Source: Pirellulales bacterium (GTDB lineage: Bacteria; Planctomycetota; Planctomycetia; Pirellulales; JADZDJ01). Taken from it: a DNA stretch of 44,964 nucleotides. This document shows positions 43,444-44,964 of the stretch, in pieces. Positions within the stretch are counted from its first letter, which is position 1, and every line of letters starts with the position of its first letter. The notes beneath the pieces are model-generated. The model was not told where the DNA came from, searched no databases, and saw only the letters and a list, made by a program, of their open reading frames with translations. The stretch covers positions 1 through 44,964 of the forward strand of contig DATJYL010000115.1 in the NCBI GenBank assembly GCA_035499655.1, given 5' to 3'. The translations under genes and the position numbers were made by a program.

Positions 43444-43512
43444 GTTTGAACGCCGCAGGCAAGCTGTGGATTCGCCTCGCAACCGCGGGCATACACCCGC
43501 GGCTACGAGAGA
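43444..43512. repeat. GC-rich intergenic palindromic repeat
   Basis: The core CCGCGGG (43483-43489), loop CATACA, CCCGCGG (43496-43502) is a perfect 7-bp hairpin. The flanks (CGCCGCAGGCAAGCTGTGG at 43451-43469, and CTACGAG after it) look like a longer unit of the kind repeated in planctomycete intergenic DNA. It lies between the haem peroxidase and the HEAT-like gene and may also act as a transcription attenuator. Confidence 0.5.
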
Positions 43513-43535
43513 ATGTGCCGTATTCGCGCAGCTTG

Positions 43536-44964
43536 TTACCACCAGTTGTCGCCTGAGTCATCGAAAGCCGCCCACGAGTTCCAACCAGAGCCGGGACCGT
43601 GTCCGCCCAAGCCCGGCAACTGCAATTGGAAATCCAATCCGTTGATGAAAATATCGCCGCGCGTGACGTCCACGGTACGGCTCAGGACCGATTGCCTGGC
43701 GCTACTGGGCGTAACCAATTGCACTTGGAGGAAGCCGGTTTCCGTTACGTTGAAGCTATACTGACCGCGGCCGTTAGTCGTCGTGGTGGCCACGACATCG
43801 CCGTCGGAGTCGATCAGATTCACGGTGAGGCCAGCCAGACCTTGGCTGTTTTGGCCGCCGCCCGGACCGCCGCCGCCAAATCCGCCGCCTCCGAAACCAC
43901 CGCCCGGACCGCCGAATCCGCTCGGGCCGATTCCAAACGGCGAGGGACCGGGGCCGGGTTGCAACATGCCGCTGGTAACCGTTCCGGAAATCGAGGCGTG
44001 GAACAAAAACACATCGGACTGTAGGTTCGTGAGCGGCGTATTCCGCTCGATGATCTGCGCCAAGGTCGTGTTGTTCAACTGCTGCACCATCGCGGGCGAA
44101 TCGGCATTGGCGTAGAAATACTGATCGCCATCACGGAGCGCCTGGAAATGCTGGGCCAAGATTGCTTGTTCGGTTGGACCAAGCGACGAACCGGGCAAGT
44201 GGTTTTCGGCCATCAGTCCCACGAACAACTCGACATTATTCACGTTGCCGTAAATTTGTTTCAATTCACTCTGCAACTGCGTGTTCGAGGTGATTTGTGC
44301 AAACGACGTCACAGGCCGCTCGCCCAGCGCGATCCGCATTTGGTTATACGTTGGATCGCCCTCGTCGCGGCCACGTTGGATGTCGTCGGCAATTAAATCG
44401 CTGGCGCCGACTTCGACGTTGTCCAAAATGGGGGCGTCGGGGAACAGCGCGTTGCGCAACCCATCGACCGTTTGCTCGTCGACCTCCTGCGCTAAATCGC
44501 TGGCCAGATACTTCAAATTGGCGGCGACCTCGCCGGGAATGGCAACAATCGCGGGTTGAAAGAAATCGGCGGCCAGCGGAATATCGCCGCCTGCGATGCC
44601 GGCGATTTCATTTCCATTGTTATCGAGAAATTCGACATCGTCGTCGAGCAGCGTGTGCAACCGAAACGCCGCACTGGAAAACTCGACGCTGATCGATGGA
44701 TTGACGTTGGCATTGTAACCCTGGTACGGCGTCAGGGCATTGTTGCCCATCAGCGCCGGCAGCCACTCGTTATAAGTGATCGACTGAATCTCTCCGATCA
44801 CAATTTGCCGGGCAGCCTGATAAAGCTGCTCGTCGGTCCAGGTGGGGTGCTGTTTGGCCAGCAGGGCCGCTTGGGTGTTGTGTTCGCGCACAAATAGCGT
44901 GGTAAGGTTCGACAATTCGACGTTTTCGTTGGCGCGCACGTCGCCGGCGGCAAACAACGTATCT
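43536..44964 (-). CDS. animal-type haem peroxidase with SdrD-like C-terminal domain, 5' end outside window
   Basis: At least 475 residues are visible; the N-terminal part of the protein lies beyond the right edge, as the frame stays open there. Family blocks: AAGDVRANENVELSNLTTLFVREHN, of which GDVRANEN is the core; NEWLPALMGNNAL; SISVEFSSAAFRLHTLL around the proximal histidine; and IQRGRDEGDPTYNQMR. In this last motif the usual QRGRDHG histidine is glutamate, and the proximal block reads FRLHTLL where FRFGHSLL is common, one residue shorter. After a glycine-rich spacer a Cna-B/SdrD-like domain follows (LTVNLIDSDGDVVATTT, GRGQYSFNV). It is probably secreted. Activity may be altered by the motif changes. 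Confidence 0.85.
   Translation of the reverse strand, partial: DTLFAAGDVRANENVELSNLTTLFVREHNTQAALLAKQHPTWTDEQLYQAARQIVIGEIQSITYNEWLPALMGNNALTPYQGYNANVNPSISVEFSSAAFRLHTLLDDDVEFLDNNGNEIAGIAGGDIPLAADFFQPAIVAIPGEVAANLKYLASDLAQEVDEQTVDGLRNALFPDAPILDNVEVGASDLIADDIQRGRDEGDPTYNQMRIALGERPVTSFAQITSNTQLQSELKQIYGNVNNVELFVGLMAENHLPGSSLGPTEQAILAQHFQALRDGDQYFYANADSPAMVQQLNNTTLAQIIERNTPLTNLQSDVFLFHASISGTVTSGMLQPGPGPSPFGIGPSGFGGPGGGFGGGGFGGGGPGGGQNSQGLAGLTVNLIDSDGDVVATTTTNGRGQYSFNVTETGFLQVQLVTPSSARQSVLSRTVDVTRGDIFINGLDFQLQLPGLGGHGPGSGWNSWAAFDDSGDNWW

Noticed and set aside
1-44964. CRISPR arrays, tRNA or rRNA genes, transposases, phage genes
   Set aside because: I looked for regular repeats with spacers, TTCGA-type T-loops in the spacers, and transposase or integrase motifs and saw none.

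Overview
This 45 kb window looks like a chromosomal segment of a planctomycete, probably of the Pirellulales. Four things point there. A secreted protein opens with the LEPR-like export motif ESLEKRCMLDG. An ExbB/ExbD pair sits beside a squalene-cyclase-fold protein. An animal-type haem peroxidase carries an SdrD-like tail. The respiratory genes are heavily fused. This placement is inferred from gene content, not from a marker gene. I see no rRNA, tRNA, CRISPR array, insertion sequence or prophage.

Layout. 1-1764 (minus): the entry of the oxidative pentose phosphate pathway, pgl and a zwf cut by the window edge. 1941-12016 (plus): one tightly packed respiratory unit holding oxidase subunits II, I and III, a membrane/dihaem cytochrome c fusion, a Rieske protein, a cytochrome b-cytochrome c fusion, a CtaG-polyferredoxin fusion and a small FixH-like protein. 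Together these encode a bc-type quinol oxidoreductase and a caa3-type oxidase whose electron carriers are built into the subunits, so a physical supercomplex is likely. 12068-16591: a PL10 pectate lyase, then exbB, exbD and a protein with a TonB-like S-x-x-x-H transmembrane helix fused to an alpha/alpha toroid. 16594-18159 (minus): trmL and a malate/lactate dehydrogenase. 18283-22124: a GH88 glycuronyl hydrolase, a YpfJ-type metallopeptidase and a beta-roll surface protein.

22765-27445: a cNMP-binding/TrxR-like fusion, a YoaK-family membrane protein with its TetR regulator, a divergent MddA-type methanethiol methyltransferase, and RNase III. 27982-31407: an HtrA protease with a clear terminator, then a CobB/CbiA-like protein that has lost its P-loop and glutaminase residues. 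31496-34022: a small helical protein, pdxJ and dapA. 34043-37785 (minus): a translationally coupled SDR-pabB pair followed by an MFS transporter. 37965-44964: a stand-alone malonyltransferase-like protein, a membrane-anchored PQQ-type propeller, a glycine-zipper lipoprotein, a HEAT-like secreted protein and the haem peroxidase, cut by the right edge.

The strongest candidates for something undescribed are the ExbB/ExbD/TonB-like-toroid trio, the degenerate CobB-like protein, and the SDR without catalytic Ser and Tyr that is coupled to pabB. The respiratory operon is of a known kind but unusual in its fusions.
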